Assembly (NCBI GenBank): GCA_028712505.1
Contig: JAQTQC010000011.1
Coordinates: forward strand, 1 to 50,559
Reading direction: 5' to 3'
DNA: 50,559 nt
From: Candidatus Omnitrophota bacterium
GTDB taxonomy: Bacteria > Omnitrophota > Gorgyraeia > Gygaellales > Profunditerraquicolaceae
The notes below the pieces were generated by a model. The model saw nothing but the letters and a program-made list of their open reading frames with translations, was not told the DNA's origin and did not search any database. The translations under genes were made by a program, and so were the position numbers. Each line of letters begins with the position of its first letter. Within the stretch, counting starts at the first letter, position 1. This document shows positions 1 to 8,082 of this stretch, piece by piece.

Positions 1-119
1 TTTAAATCCTGGACATGCTTCCATAGCCCCTGACGGCTGATCCCCAAACGGGAGGCTATCTCATCACCCGAGAGATATTCATGTTCTTTTTTAAGATACC
101 CGAGGATCTTTTCTTTCAT
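1..119 (-). CDS. birA: Biotin ligase/repressor BirA, N-terminal fragment (cut by window edge)
   Basis: Thirty-nine codons run leftward from the ATG at 117-119 and leave the window. They encode a winged helix-turn-helix with the segment IASRLGISRQGLWKHV, which matches the DNA-binding domain at the front of bifunctional biotin-protein ligase/repressor BirA. The ligase domain lies outside, so the enzymatic part is assumed. The start overlaps the stop of the preceding AIR-synthase-like gene (ATGA), so the two are translationally coupled at the end of the nfu-larE-nifS operon. A biotin transporter gene, bioY, lies at 27833-28402, so biotin uptake and use are both represented. Another HTH_11-domain regulator cannot be excluded from this fragment alone. 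Confidence 0.62.
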   Translation of the reverse strand, partial: MKEKILGYLKKEHEYLSGDEIASRLGISRQGLWKHVQDL

Positions 120-1162
120 CGTCTCTTTTTAAGATACTCTTCAAATTTACCCCAGAATGGGTCAACCCGGGGATGCTTGAGTTCCCGGCTTTTGTTAGCG
201 CTAAAAACACGCATGCCCTCACGCTCTTCAGTAACCTCGCCAACAATGCTAGAGGCGATACCCGCCTCCTCTAAAGCAGAAACAATCAATTTAGCCTTTT
301 TCTTATTCGCCGTAGCTAATAATGTACCTTCACTTATGGACTTATATGGATCAATATCAAAACAGGAACAAACCAAGCGGACTTCTTCCTGCAGGATTAT
401 TTTATCTAAATCAATGCACATGCCTACACGGCTATGCTGGGCAATCTCAAAAAGGCCGCCCCAAATTCCGCACTCAGTGGCATCATGCATAGCGGTTAAT
501 CCGCCGACAGATGCGGCAATAGAGGCATCCTTTACCGTAGACATCTGATAGAAAACATTCTGCGCCCGCTTAAGAAAAGATGCGCCGTATTTAGCCTCAA
601 GGAATTCCGGAAAATAAGCAGCCATTAATCCGGTGGTTTCGATGGCTGGCCCCTTAGTAACAATAATCGCATCCCCTGCTTTAGCCTGCGGGTTAATCAA
701 TTCTTTTTTCTTACCCAAGCCAAGCATAGTCGCTCCGCCGACCATAGGATAATTACAGCCGGCATAACGGGCGGTATGGCCGGTAACTACGCTAATCCCC
801 AGCTTCTTACATTCTTTATGCACGGCATCCCAGAGCCTGATTAATTCACTTTCGGTAATCTGAGGAGGAAGATTAAGATCAACCGCCAGGTACTTCGGAG
901 GTATCCCGCTTACGGCAACATCACTAGCAAGTATATGCACGGCAAACCAGGCAGCTTTTTCCATGCCTAATTCATTAGCGATGTAAAATGGGTCGGTTGA
1001 TAGGACTATTACCTGGTCACCCAGTTCCACCACGCCAAAATCAATGCCGTTCTGCGGCTTAACCAGGACAGAAGCGTCAGGCGCGCCTAATTTATGATAG
1101 ATATGCTGGTTAAAAAAATCAGGATGGATTTTCCCGAGCTGAGGAAGGTTATTTTTCTTCAT
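116..1162 (-). CDS. AIR synthase-related (PurM/HypE/ThiL superfamily) protein
   Basis: This 348-residue protein has the two-domain layout of the PurM/HypE/SelD/ThiL ATP-binding superfamily: an N-terminal half with NGIDFGVVELGDQVIVLSTD and ILASDVAVSG, then GGATMLG, and a C-terminal half with MHDATECGIWGGLFEIA and the late SEGTLLA motif. The family binds ATP across a dimer interface to activate a carboxylate, amide or phosphate. It is unlikely to be true HypE, because the tail ends in EEYLKKRR without the terminal cysteine that HypE uses to carry the cyano group. It overlaps the end of nifS by 14 bp and birA by 4 bp. Its company (nifS, nfu, LarE-like) suggests sulfur or cofactor chemistry, but the substrate is unknown. 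Confidence 0.75.
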   Translation of the reverse strand: MKKNNLPQLGKIHPDFFNQHIYHKLGAPDASVLVKPQNGIDFGVVELGDQVIVLSTDPFYIANELGMEKAAWFAVHILASDVAVSGIPPKYLAVDLNLPPQITESELIRLWDAVHKECKKLGISVVTGHTARYAGCNYPMVGGATMLGLGKKKELINPQAKAGDAIIVTKGPAIETTGLMAAYFPEFLEAKYGASFLKRAQNVFYQMSTVKDASIAASVGGLTAMHDATECGIWGGLFEIAQHSRVGMCIDLDKIILQEEVRLVCSCFDIDPYKSISEGTLLATANKKKAKLIVSALEEAGIASSIVGEVTEEREGMRVFSANKSRELKHPRVDPFWGKFEEYLKKRR

Positions 1163-2312
1163 AAAGCGGGCTCATCGCGCGTAATTTTTGGACTATCGGA
1201 GGTAATTTCTCAAGCAAATAATCAATGTCGCTCTCTTTAGTCCAGCGGCCGAGGGTAATCCGGAGAGAACCGTGCGCAGTTGCATGGTCTAAACCTACCG
1301 CCAATAAAACATGCGAAGGCTCTAAAGAACTGGATGTGCAGGCTGAACCCGTAGAACAGGCAATACCCAGTAAATCCAGGTTCAAAAGTATAGACTCCCC
1401 TTCGATATATTTAATGGAGAAATTAACATTATTCGGAAGCCTCTGCGTAAGGTGGCCGTTAAGTTTTACTTCCGGTATACGTACGGGAATCTCCTGGATT
1501 AATTTATCCCGCAAAGCTCCCTGAAATTTAATTTCACTTTTCATATTCTTCTGGCAAAGCTGGATTGCCTTGGCCAAACCGACTATACCGGTAGTATTAG
1601 AAGTAGAACCGCGCCTGCCCCTCTCCTGGTCCCCTCCGCGCATAAATGTTTCCAGGCGGCTGCCTTTTCGGATATACAAAGCGCCTACGCCTTTAGGGCC
1701 ATAAAACTTATGGGCGGAAAGCGACAAAAGATCTACATTCAACTCATCAACATTAACCGGGATATGCCCGATGGTTTGCACGGCATCCGTATGGAAATAA
1801 ATCCCTTTTTCTTTAGCAATTTTACCGAGTTCGGCAATAGGCTGGATCGTGCCGATTTCATTATTGGCGTGCATGATACTGACTAGGATAGTCTTATCCG
1901 TGATCGCTTCTTTTAAATCCTGCGGGGAAACCAGGCCGTCTTGATCAACATTCAAATAAGTAACTTGAAAACCCTTTTTCTCAAGGAATTTAGCCGGCTC
2001 ACTGATAGCGTGATGTTCAATAGCCGAAGTAATAATATGATTGCCTTTTTTCTCCAAGGCATAAGCCGTGCCTAAAAGCGCATAATTATCCGACTCCGTT
2101 CCTCCGGAAGTAAAAACAATTTCTTCGGGCCTGGCGCCGATAAACTCAGCGAGCGCCTCCCGGCTGTCTTCAATCGCTTTCTTGGCCTCCTGGCCGTAGG
2201 CATGCAGGCTGGAAGCATTGCCGAATTTCTCAAAAAAATACGGCTCCATAGCCGCCAGGACTTCTGGGTCAGTAGGAGCAGTTGCCGCATAATCAAGATA
2301 AACTTTTTTCAT
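1149..2312 (-). CDS. nifS: Cysteine desulfurase (NifS/IscS family)
   Basis: This PLP enzyme (387 residues from the chosen start) removes sulfur from cysteine as a protein-bound persulfide for Fe-S cluster and thio-cofactor assembly. Visible marks are YLDYAATAP at the N-terminus, FTSGGTESDN, the histidine pair of AIEHHAISEP, the PLP lysine in SLSAHKFYGPKG, and the active cysteine in GSACTSSSLEPSHVL near residue 325, the group I (NifS/IscS) loop. The ATG at 2312 is preferred over the one four codons upstream (2324) because GAGGT stands five bases before it. The gene overlaps the LarE-like gene by 20 bp, so sulfur donor and PP-loop acceptor are probably made together. Confidence 0.93.
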   Translation of the reverse strand: MKKVYLDYAATAPTDPEVLAAMEPYFFEKFGNASSLHAYGQEAKKAIEDSREALAEFIGARPEEIVFTSGGTESDNYALLGTAYALEKKGNHIITSAIEHHAISEPAKFLEKKGFQVTYLNVDQDGLVSPQDLKEAITDKTILVSIMHANNEIGTIQPIAELGKIAKEKGIYFHTDAVQTIGHIPVNVDELNVDLLSLSAHKFYGPKGVGALYIRKGSRLETFMRGGDQERGRRGSTSNTTGIVGLAKAIQLCQKNMKSEIKFQGALRDKLIQEIPVRIPEVKLNGHLTQRLPNNVNFSIKYIEGESILLNLDLLGIACSTGSACTSSSLEPSHVLLAVGLDHATAHGSLRITLGRWTKESDIDYLLEKLPPIVQKLRAMSPLYEEK

Positions 2313-3111
2313 TGATGACCTCATTTAAACTACCCGTGCGGTAGCCTTCTAAATCCAATGTAATATAGTTATAACCTAAATCTTTTAATTTTTCAACTAT
2401 TGCCTGGCGATTACGCAATAAACGATTAAGCTGATTTTTCTCTACTTCGATCCTGCAAAGCCCGTTGTGATGGCGCAATCTCACCTGCCGAAAACCCAAA
2501 CCAATCAAATAAGCCTCCGCCCGATCAATACGTCTAAGCAGTCCGGAAGTAATTCTGATGCCATAAGGTATGCGCGAGGCAAGACAGGCTAAGGCCGGCT
2601 TATTCCAGCTAGGCAAACCTAATAACTTACTTAACTTACGAATCTCTTCTTTGCTTAAGCCTGCCTCCAATAAGGGAGATTTTATCTTTAATTCTTGTTT
2701 TGCGATATGGCCCGGACGGTAATCCGATTTATCGGAAATGTTACTGGCATCCAAAACAAAATTAAGCTTACTTCCCCTGGCGATTGCTTTTAACTTGGAA
2801 AACAATTCTTTTTTGCAAAAATAACAACGGGAAATAGAATTTTCTGTAAATTCTTTCTTATCTAATTCCGCGGTTTTAATTACCTTAAGCCTTACGCCTA
2901 TATTCTTAGCCAAGTCCTTGGCCTTGCGCAACTCATCCTTAGGATAGGTGGCAGAAACAGCAGTTACCGCCAGGATATCTTCTCTTGGTAAAACAAGAGA
3001 ACAGACTTTAAGTAAAAACGCGCTGTCTACTCCTCCGGAAAAAGCAACCAGACAGGACCTATAGCCGGAGATTATCCGCTTAAGGCGGGTAAGCTTATGT
3101 TGAAGTACCAT
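2293..3111 (-). CDS. larE: LarE-like ATP-dependent sulfur transferase (PP-loop), three-cysteine type
   Basis: A 272-residue PP-loop adenylating enzyme with the pyrophosphatase loop SGGVDS at 25-30. LarE moves sulfur to the nicotinic-acid-derived NPN cofactor. Two cysteines stand in RCYFCKKELF (C96, C99) and a third in ALACLASRIPYG is residue 176, the position of the sacrificial cysteine in Lactiplantibacillus plantarum LarE. Three-cysteine members (Thermotoga, Methanococcus type) are known to hold a [4Fe-4S] cluster and act catalytically. No larB or larC is visible, but nfu lies immediately upstream and nifS downstream, which fits a cluster-dependent enzyme. A different thio-modification substrate remains possible. 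Confidence 0.8.
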   Translation of the reverse strand: MVLQHKLTRLKRIISGYRSCLVAFSGGVDSAFLLKVCSLVLPREDILAVTAVSATYPKDELRKAKDLAKNIGVRLKVIKTAELDKKEFTENSISRCYFCKKELFSKLKAIARGSKLNFVLDASNISDKSDYRPGHIAKQELKIKSPLLEAGLSKEEIRKLSKLLGLPSWNKPALACLASRIPYGIRITSGLLRRIDRAEAYLIGLGFRQVRLRHHNGLCRIEVEKNQLNRLLRNRQAIVEKLKDLGYNYITLDLEGYRTGSLNEVINEKSLS

Positions 3112-3123
3112 AGTTGATTCTTT

Positions 3124-3345
3124 CTACAAAGCTACCACTTCCTTGACTTCCGGAACTTCCTGTTTTAAGATTCTTTCAATCCCCATCTTCAGGGTCATTG
3201 AACTCATCGGGCAGCAACCGCAACTTCCCTTTAGCTTTAATTTCACTACGCCATCAGCAGTTACGTCAATTAACTCAACATTACCGCCGTCTGCTGCAAG
3301 CATAGGTCTGACTTTATCTAAAGCCTTCTCGATTCTCTCTCTCAT
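3124..3345 (-). CDS. nfu: NifU C-terminal domain (Nfu-type) Fe-S scaffold/carrier
   Basis: A 73-residue stand-alone Nfu domain. It binds a [4Fe-4S] cluster between two monomers and passes it to client enzymes. The signature is [18 protein letters not shown], with the ligand pair C42 and C45, and the family opening [21 protein letters not shown] stands at normal spacing before the ATG. It is the first gene of the sulfur operon nfu-larE-nifS-AIRS-birA and follows a candidate promoter at 3393-3420. The N-terminal IscU-like part of full NifU is absent, as is usual for free Nfu proteins. Confidence 0.93.
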   Translation of the reverse strand: MRERIEKALDKVRPMLAADGGNVELIDVTADGVVKLKLKGSCGCCPMSSMTLKMGIERILKQEVPEVKEVVAL

Positions 3346-3392
3346 TTTTATTCTCCTTTTTTAAACATGTTACTCTTCCCGCCGCAATATCA

Positions 3393-3420
3393 ATTGTACC
3401 ACTGCTTAAAATACCCGCAA
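3393..3420 (-). promoter_or_regulatory. Candidate sigma-70-type promoter for the nfu operon
   Basis: Reading leftward, TTGCGG (3420-3415), a 16-bp spacer and TACAAT (3398-3393) lie about 48 bp upstream of the nfu ATG. The -35 box touches the stop codon of the mazG-like gene, so the sulfur operon may have its own promoter as well as read-through from the redox operon. Confidence 0.45.
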
Positions 3421-3421
3421 C

Positions 3422-3829
3422 TTATTTATGCCCTAACCTTAAAACCTCCGCACGCTTCTCCTTCTGCTTAATTTTATTCCAGTTGGCAATAATCTGACGA
3501 GTGGAACTAACCTTGACTTTGCCAAAAACATGCGGATGCCGGCGTTTTAACTTGCCGATCAAACCGGAAATCACCTCTTCAATATCAAACCTCTTTTGTT
3601 TCTTGGCGATCTGGGCATTAAACATTACGTGCAAAAGGATATCCCCCAACTCCTCCTGCATATTCCGGTAATTATTCTTGTTTACCGCCGCGATGAATTC
3701 ATCAACCTCTTCTTTTAAATCTTTAACCAGACTCTTATGCGTCTGCTGTTTATCCCACATACAGCCACGCCGACTATGTAAGATATTAAAAATATTCTTT
3801 AGCTCTACAAACTTGGTGTTCTTATTCAT
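3422..3829 (-). CDS. mazG: MazG-family nucleotide pyrophosphohydrolase, single domain
   Basis: The 135-residue protein carries all-alpha NTP pyrophosphohydrolase motifs in the form of the N-terminal half of MazG: GCMWDKQQTHKSL, EEVDEF, EELGDILLHVMFNA (the Mg-binding EExxD set) and RRHPHVFG, ending with a WNKIKQKEK segment. The family hydrolyses NTPs to NMP plus pyrophosphate and removes aberrant, for example oxidised, nucleotides. Full MazG has two such domains (about 260 residues); only one is present. The start overlaps the trxB-like stop by 4 bp, so it is the last gene of the redox-defence operon. A role in cleaning oxidised nucleotides would suit that place but is inference. Confidence 0.85.
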   Translation of the reverse strand: MNKNTKFVELKNIFNILHSRRGCMWDKQQTHKSLVKDLKEEVDEFIAAVNKNNYRNMQEELGDILLHVMFNAQIAKKQKRFDIEEVISGLIGKLKRRHPHVFGKVKVSSTRQIIANWNKIKQKEKRAEVLRLGHK

Positions 3830-4743
3830 CTATTGAACCTGTTTCTTGCCAAATATTTAGAAGCGCTTAACGCTGCCTTGGAGCCTTCCCCGGCAGCAAT
3901 GATAATCTGCTTTTCCGAAACATCAGTAACATCTCCGGCAGCAAAAGCACCGGGGATATTGGTTTCGTTGCGGGAATTAACCATTATTTCACCCTGATTA
4001 TTCTTTTCTACACCAACAACAAATGCAGAGTTAGGAATAAGCCCGATTTCAACAAACACCCCCTGTACGGCAAGTTCTCTTACTCCGGCATTATCTTTAA
4101 TTTTAATGGCATCAACAAATTTATTTCCTGTAACAGATACAACCTGGGAATTATTAAAGACAGAGACATTCGCAGCTGCCTCAACTTTTTGGCGCATCAC
4201 CGCATCCCCTCCCAAGGAAGGAGTATTATTGATTATATAAACCTGCCTGGCAATCTTAACCAGCTGTAAAACCGCGTCCAGCGCAGAATTACCGCCTCCG
4301 ATAACCGCTACGGTTTTAGCGCCAAATAATGGGCCATCGCAGGTAGCGCAATAAGTCAGGCCGCGGTTCTTAAACTCTTTTTCTCCGCTAACCCCCAGTT
4401 CCCTTGATTTCTTGCCGGAAGCTATGATTACGCTCCGGGACTGATAATCCGCCTTGTTGGTTTTGACTAAAAAAATATCTCCGGACTTCTTCAGCTCCAG
4501 CACTTCTTCATTTTCCCTGAGCGCAGTATCATATTTAAGCATATGCTCCTGGAATTTCTGCGCCAGATCCGGTCCGCTGATAAATTGATAACCGGTATAA
4601 TTCTGAATATCCCCGCTCCAGGCAGCCTGGCCGCCGATATCCAGGCTAATGACTAAGAAGTCCAGCTTTTTCCTGGCTGAATAAACACTGGCGGTTATCC
4701 CAGCCGGGCCGGCTCCGATAATAATCAAATCGTAAACCTGCAT
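3826..4743 (-). CDS. trxB: Thioredoxin reductase-like flavoprotein, AhpF C-terminal type
   Basis: A 305-residue FAD/pyridine-nucleotide disulfide reductase with FAD motif IIGAGPAGI (8-16), redox pair YCATCDG (C132, C135), second dinucleotide motif VIGGGNSALD (147-156) and the closing AAGDVTDVSEKQIIIAAGEG. After the second GGG motif classical NADPH-dependent TrxB has an HRRxxxR signature; here the strand reads QVYIINNTPSLGGD, as in AhpF, so NADH or another donor is more likely than NADPH. It follows the glutaredoxin-like gene by 3 bp. Such a pair (Cp34/Cp9 of Clostridium pasteurianum) acts as a split AhpF that reduces peroxiredoxin; Tpx in the same operon would be the natural client. Confidence 0.9.
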   Translation of the reverse strand: MQVYDLIIIGAGPAGITASVYSARKKLDFLVISLDIGGQAAWSGDIQNYTGYQFISGPDLAQKFQEHMLKYDTALRENEEVLELKKSGDIFLVKTNKADYQSRSVIIASGKKSRELGVSGEKEFKNRGLTYCATCDGPLFGAKTVAVIGGGNSALDAVLQLVKIARQVYIINNTPSLGGDAVMRQKVEAAANVSVFNNSQVVSVTGNKFVDAIKIKDNAGVRELAVQGVFVEIGLIPNSAFVVGVEKNNQGEIMVNSRNETNIPGAFAAGDVTDVSEKQIIIAAGEGSKAALSASKYLARNRFNR

Positions 4744-4745
4744 AC

Positions 4746-4982
4746 TTAAACCCCGAGCGTGTTTTTTATTTTCTCCTTATCAAAACCCACAATAATCTGG
4801 CCTTCAATATCCAAAACCGGAACTCCCATCTGGCCGGACTTCTGCACCATTTCATCTACCGCAGCTTGATCCGAGGAAACATCAATATTCTGAAACTCTA
4901 CATTATTTTCCTTTAAAAACTGCTTCAGACGGATACACCACGGACAGGAAGGAGTACTGTAAACTTTTACGCTTTTAGCCAT
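4746..4982 (-). CDS. Glutaredoxin-like (NrdH/Cp9-type) redox protein
   Basis: A 78-residue thioredoxin-fold protein with the redox motif CPWC at 13-16 (STPSCPWCIRLKQFL), the cis-proline loop QMGVPVLDI and the GFD segment near the end, typical of small NrdH-like glutaredoxins that take electrons from flavoprotein reductases rather than glutathione. It lies 2 bp after the PPOX gene and 3 bp before the AhpF-like reductase, so the two are probably partners. Likely role: carry electrons from that reductase to Tpx or other disulfides in the cytoplasm. Confidence 0.9.
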   Translation of the reverse strand: MAKSVKVYSTPSCPWCIRLKQFLKENNVEFQNIDVSSDQAAVDEMVQKSGQMGVPVLDIEGQIIVGFDKEKIKNTLGV

Positions 4983-4984
4983 AG

Positions 4985-5452
4985 TCAGTCCTTTCTTAAA
5001 TAACCCGGAGTAAGGTCAACTATTTTCTCCACTGTAATGATGATCAAATGTTTGGGGCGCGGCAATTTAGCTTCCGGATGATGTCCGCGAGGTTTATCTT
5101 GGGCTAAATTATATAGCAGCCTTTTAGACAGGCGCGAAGTAATATTGTCTTCCCAGGCCTGGATAAAATCCTGGTTGATTTTATGCTCAGGAATAACCAC
5201 CGCTCTTCCTTTAAGGCAATAGCCCATAAATTTGGGCTCGTCAACAGCGCTGATACTTACCTGAGGGTTATGTCTAATGTTCTCAACAGTCAAACCATGA
5301 TGAACATCAATCAAATAAACCTCTCCCCTGGCATCAATCTTAACTATATCTTTGCAAGAGATATGGGGAAAACCATTTTTGTCTATTGATGAGACAATTA
5401 CGAAACCCTGGATACTTAAGAAATCGGCAACTGGCGACGGGATCTGTTCCAT
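4985..5452 (-). CDS. Pyridoxamine 5'-phosphate oxidase-like (split-barrel) flavin protein
   Basis: A 155-residue protein with the FMN-binding split-barrel fold: IQGFVIVSSIDKNGFPHIS, then VYLIDVHHGLTVENIRHNPQVSISAVD, and the later GRAVVI strand. These resemble general-stress PPOX-family proteins more than true PdxH, which is longer and has pyridoxal-specific residues. FMN or F420-type binding and a small reductase or flavin-storage role are possible; the substrate is not evident. It lies between fprA and the glutaredoxin-like gene with 1-2 bp spacing, so it belongs to the oxygen and NO defence operon. Confidence 0.75.
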   Translation of the reverse strand: MEQIPSPVADFLSIQGFVIVSSIDKNGFPHISCKDIVKIDARGEVYLIDVHHGLTVENIRHNPQVSISAVDEPKFMGYCLKGRAVVIPEHKINQDFIQAWEDNITSRLSKRLLYNLAQDKPRGHHPEAKLPRPKHLIIITVEKIVDLTPGYLRKD

Positions 5453-5453
5453 T

Positions 5454-6641
5454 TTATCTTAAGAGTTTAGCGAATTGATTTCCGAATTCAAAACAAGCTT
5501 TGAGCTCCTCTTTATCCGGAGCATATTTAACAGACATACTGGAGGGATTAAACTCAAGGCCGCGGTCTTTGAGCTCCTCCTGCATCTCTTTCACCGCCCC
5601 TCCAGCCCAACCATAAGAACCAAAGAAACCAACCTGCCTACCCTTAGGTTTTAAACCCTTAACTATCTCCAGGAACGCGGCAATATTGGGAAGCATATCA
5701 TTATCATGAGTAGATGAGCCGAATAAAAAACCCTGGGAAGTAAGCATACGCGTAATGATTTCAGTACGGTCGCTTTCCGCAACATCGTAGAGCTTAACCT
5801 CTACTCCGGCAGCGGAAACGCCCTCAGCAATTCGCCGGGCCATTTTCTCGGTTGCGCCCCACATAGTTTCATAAGCAATTACGATCTTTTTATCAGTCTT
5901 GCCTTTTGCCCAGGATAAATAGGCGTTTATTATCTTTTCCGGATCCTTGCGCCAGATAACTCCGTGGCTGGGAGCGATCATCTTAATCGGGATATTTAAT
6001 TTTTGCACATCTTCGATCTTCTTCAAGATTACGGCACCAAGCGGCCAGAGGATATTAGCGTAATACTTTTCCGCTTCATCCATCAGGATACACTGATCAA
6101 CCTGGTCATCAAAACGCTTCAGTGTAGCATAATGCTGACCAAAGGCATCATTAGGCATAAGCAGGCAATCCTGCGGACAATAGGTAAACATACTATCCGG
6201 CCAATGGATCATTGGAGCCTCAAGGAATGTAAGTGTGCGTTTACCTAATTTTAATTCATCCCCGGTTTTAATCACCTGGAAATCCCAGTCCCCGTAATAA
6301 TGCTTATAGAGGCCTTCCTTACATTTAGCTGTTCCTAGAATTTTCGCCTTGGGGCATAACTGCATAAGGCTGGGCAATGCCCCGGAGTGATCAGTTTCAA
6401 CGTGGTTGGCAATAATATAATCTATTTTTTCCGGAGGGATAATTTCCCGGATATTCTCAATTAACTCTTGGGCAAAGGGGCCATAAACAGTATCTACAAG
6501 CGCTATTTTTTCATCGATAATAAGATAGGCATTATAGCTAGAACCTCTCTGCGTAGTATATGTATGCCCGTGGAAGTTACGCACTTTCCAATCCTGCACG
6601 CCCACCGAATATATTCCCGGCAAAATTTCTATAGCAGCCAT
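5454..6641 (-). CDS. fprA: A-type flavoprotein (flavodiiron O2/NO reductase)
   Basis: A 395-residue flavodiiron protein. An N-terminal metallo-beta-lactamase domain carries the diiron ligands in HVETDH (80-85), the later IHWPDSM histidine and NDAFGQHY; a C-terminal flavodoxin domain begins with VIAYETMWGATEKMARRIAEG. It reduces O2 to water or NO to N2O in the cytoplasm of anaerobes, with electrons usually from rubredoxin. A rubredoxin gene lies four genes upstream at 7891-8052 and a reductase-like flavoprotein directly upstream, so the electron chain is probably encoded here. The length is normal for a class A FDP, without fused rubredoxin or reductase domains. Confidence 0.95.
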   Translation of the reverse strand: MAAIEILPGIYSVGVQDWKVRNFHGHTYTTQRGSSYNAYLIIDEKIALVDTVYGPFAQELIENIREIIPPEKIDYIIANHVETDHSGALPSLMQLCPKAKILGTAKCKEGLYKHYYGDWDFQVIKTGDELKLGKRTLTFLEAPMIHWPDSMFTYCPQDCLLMPNDAFGQHYATLKRFDDQVDQCILMDEAEKYYANILWPLGAVILKKIEDVQKLNIPIKMIAPSHGVIWRKDPEKIINAYLSWAKGKTDKKIVIAYETMWGATEKMARRIAEGVSAAGVEVKLYDVAESDRTEIITRMLTSQGFLFGSSTHDNDMLPNIAAFLEIVKGLKPKGRQVGFFGSYGWAGGAVKEMQEELKDRGLEFNPSSMSVKYAPDKEELKACFEFGNQFAKLLR

Positions 6642-6650
6642 GATTACCTC

Positions 6651-7355
6651 CTAATAACCTTGAAAGTTCTCCGTGACTATTCTTTCGCTGCTTAAACCTA
6701 ATTCATCGGCCAATATCTTATGCATTGCCTCGACCATCTGCGGAGGACCGCAAAGATAAAATTTTCTTTCCGCATAATCCGGGATTTCGTTCTTGATCAC
6801 GCTGGCGTTGATCTGCCCTACCGTGCATTTAAAACCCTGCTCTGCCTCGCATAACACATGCGCTACCTTTAATAACGGGTAACTTTTGGACATGGCGGAA
6901 AAATCATCCTGAAAAACTATATCCCGAATAGAGCGATTAGCATAAAGCAATACGATATCCGTGCCTGTATTTTTATCAACCGCGTATTTACAAATACTTC
7001 TTATAGGAGTTATCCCTATGCCGCCGGATAAAAAAGCTATCTTTAACTCAGATTCATCCAGGGTAAACTTGCCAAAAGGATATTTAACACTTACTACATC
7101 CCCGGGCCTTAACTTATTCAAGGCTACAGAGAAATCGCTCTGGGTTAATTTCTTGGTAAACTCCAAATAACATTTTTCAGTCGGAGAACTGGAAATGGAA
7201 AGATACCTCTTTAAACCAGGTTCACCTTTAAGGCCAACCTGCAGGAATTGTCCGGCTTTAAAATCCAGCCAATCGGCAATCTCCAGGCGAAAACTTTTAA
7301 CATTATAGTTACGCTGGATGACTTCTTTTATTCTTAAATCGGTTTCTACCGGCAT
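6651..7355 (-). CDS. Ferredoxin-NADP+ reductase-type FAD/NAD(P)H oxidoreductase
   Basis: From the ATG at 7355 this is a 234-residue FNR-fold protein: FAD-binding RYLSISSSP, NAD(P)-binding GGIGITPIRSIC, and CGPPQMVEAM near the end, closing with ENFQGY. There is no [2Fe-2S] ferredoxin domain. An upstream in-frame start (7412) would overlap tpx by 56 bp; 7355 starts 1 bp after the tpx stop and matches the domain boundary, so it is preferred. Between fprA and tpx, and near rubredoxin, its likely job is NAD(P)H-dependent reduction of rubredoxin for FprA and superoxide reductase. Classical anaerobe NADH:rubredoxin reductases are of another family, so this partner role is inferred. Confidence 0.85.
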   Translation of the reverse strand: MPVETDLRIKEVIQRNYNVKSFRLEIADWLDFKAGQFLQVGLKGEPGLKRYLSISSSPTEKCYLEFTKKLTQSDFSVALNKLRPGDVVSVKYPFGKFTLDESELKIAFLSGGIGITPIRSICKYAVDKNTGTDIVLLYANRSIRDIVFQDDFSAMSKSYPLLKVAHVLCEAEQGFKCTVGQINASVIKNEIPDYAERKFYLCGPPQMVEAMHKILADELGLSSERIVTENFQGY

Positions 7356-7356
7356 T

Positions 7357-7881
7357 TTATTTAGAGCCGCAATCTTTGAGCACTTCCTGAAGTTTATTAA
7401 AAACCGCATCAAAATCTACCGAATGGGTTATCTCATCGACCAACTGGATATACCTCAGCTTACGGTTCTGGTCAATGATCAGCGAGCCGCGGGCAAGCAG
7501 GTTAAGCTCTTTGATCAAGACGCCATAATTTAAGCCAAATGAAGAAAACCTGTAATCTGAAAGCACTATTTCATTTTTTATTTCGTTTACCGAACAAAAC
7601 CTGGCCTGGGCAAAAGGAAGGTCTTTGCTTATCCCGATTACCACAATATCCGGGCTAAGCCCGGAGGCCTTTTTATTAAACTCCTTGACCTGTAAATCAC
7701 AAACCGGCGTATCCAGCGAAGGAAAGAAATTGATTACTTTTACCTTGCCGTCAAAATCAGAAAGGGTTACTTCTTTTAAATCCTGGGAGATCAGCTTGAA
7801 ATCAGGAGCGCGCCGGCCCTCCTTGAGGCGCCTGCCGATTAAATTCAGGCGCTCGCCTTTAAAAGTAACAGTCCTGGACAT
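7357..7881 (-). CDS. tpx: Thiol peroxidase Tpx (atypical 2-Cys peroxiredoxin)
   Basis: A 174-residue peroxiredoxin with peroxidatic cysteine C61 in FFPSLDTPVCDLQVKEFN and resolving cysteine C96 in ARFCSVNEIKN, the exact Tpx arrangement (E. coli C61/C95). It reduces H2O2 and alkyl hydroperoxides with electrons from a thioredoxin-like partner. The ATG at 7881 is chosen over a GTG six bases upstream because AGGGGG lies five bases before it. It would remove the peroxide made by superoxide reductase from the same operon and may be recharged by the AhpF-like reductase and glutaredoxin-like protein. Confidence 0.95.
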   Translation of the reverse strand: MSRTVTFKGERLNLIGRRLKEGRRAPDFKLISQDLKEVTLSDFDGKVKVINFFPSLDTPVCDLQVKEFNKKASGLSPDIVVIGISKDLPFAQARFCSVNEIKNEIVLSDYRFSSFGLNYGVLIKELNLLARGSLIIDQNRKLRYIQLVDEITHSVDFDAVFNKLQEVLKDCGSK

Positions 7882-7890
7882 AGGCACCCC

Positions 7891-8052
7891 CTAATCTATT
7901 TTTTCAAATTGGTCTTTGCCTACCCCGCATTCAGGGCAGACCCAGGTATCCGGTAAATTCTCAAAACTCGTTCCGGCAGATATGCCGTTATCCGGATCCC
8001 CAACCTTAGGATCATAGATATAACCACAAACCAGGCATCTATATTTATTCAT
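7891..8052 (-). CDS. rd: Rubredoxin
   Basis: A 53-codon gene with the two CxxCG knuckles that bind one iron: [10 protein letters not shown] near the N-terminus and [12 protein letters not shown] near the end, with GDPDNGI and [10 protein letters not shown] between. The coordinates come from direct translation of the minus strand: ATG at 8052-8050, TAG at 7893-7891. It is a small cytoplasmic one-electron carrier. Its place among superoxide reductase, the FNR-like flavoprotein and FprA makes it the obvious electron donor to both FprA and superoxide reductase. Confidence 0.97.
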   Translation of the reverse strand: MNKYRCLVCGYIYDPKVGDPDNGISAGTSFENLPDTWVCPECGVGKDQFEKID

Positions 8053-8082
8053 TTCCACCTCGCTTGTTCAATTACTTTAAAA

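Noticed and set aside
116..1162. Hydrogenase maturation protein HypE
   Set aside because: The protein lacks the C-terminal cysteine that HypE needs, and no other hyp gene is near; only the superfamily is claimed.
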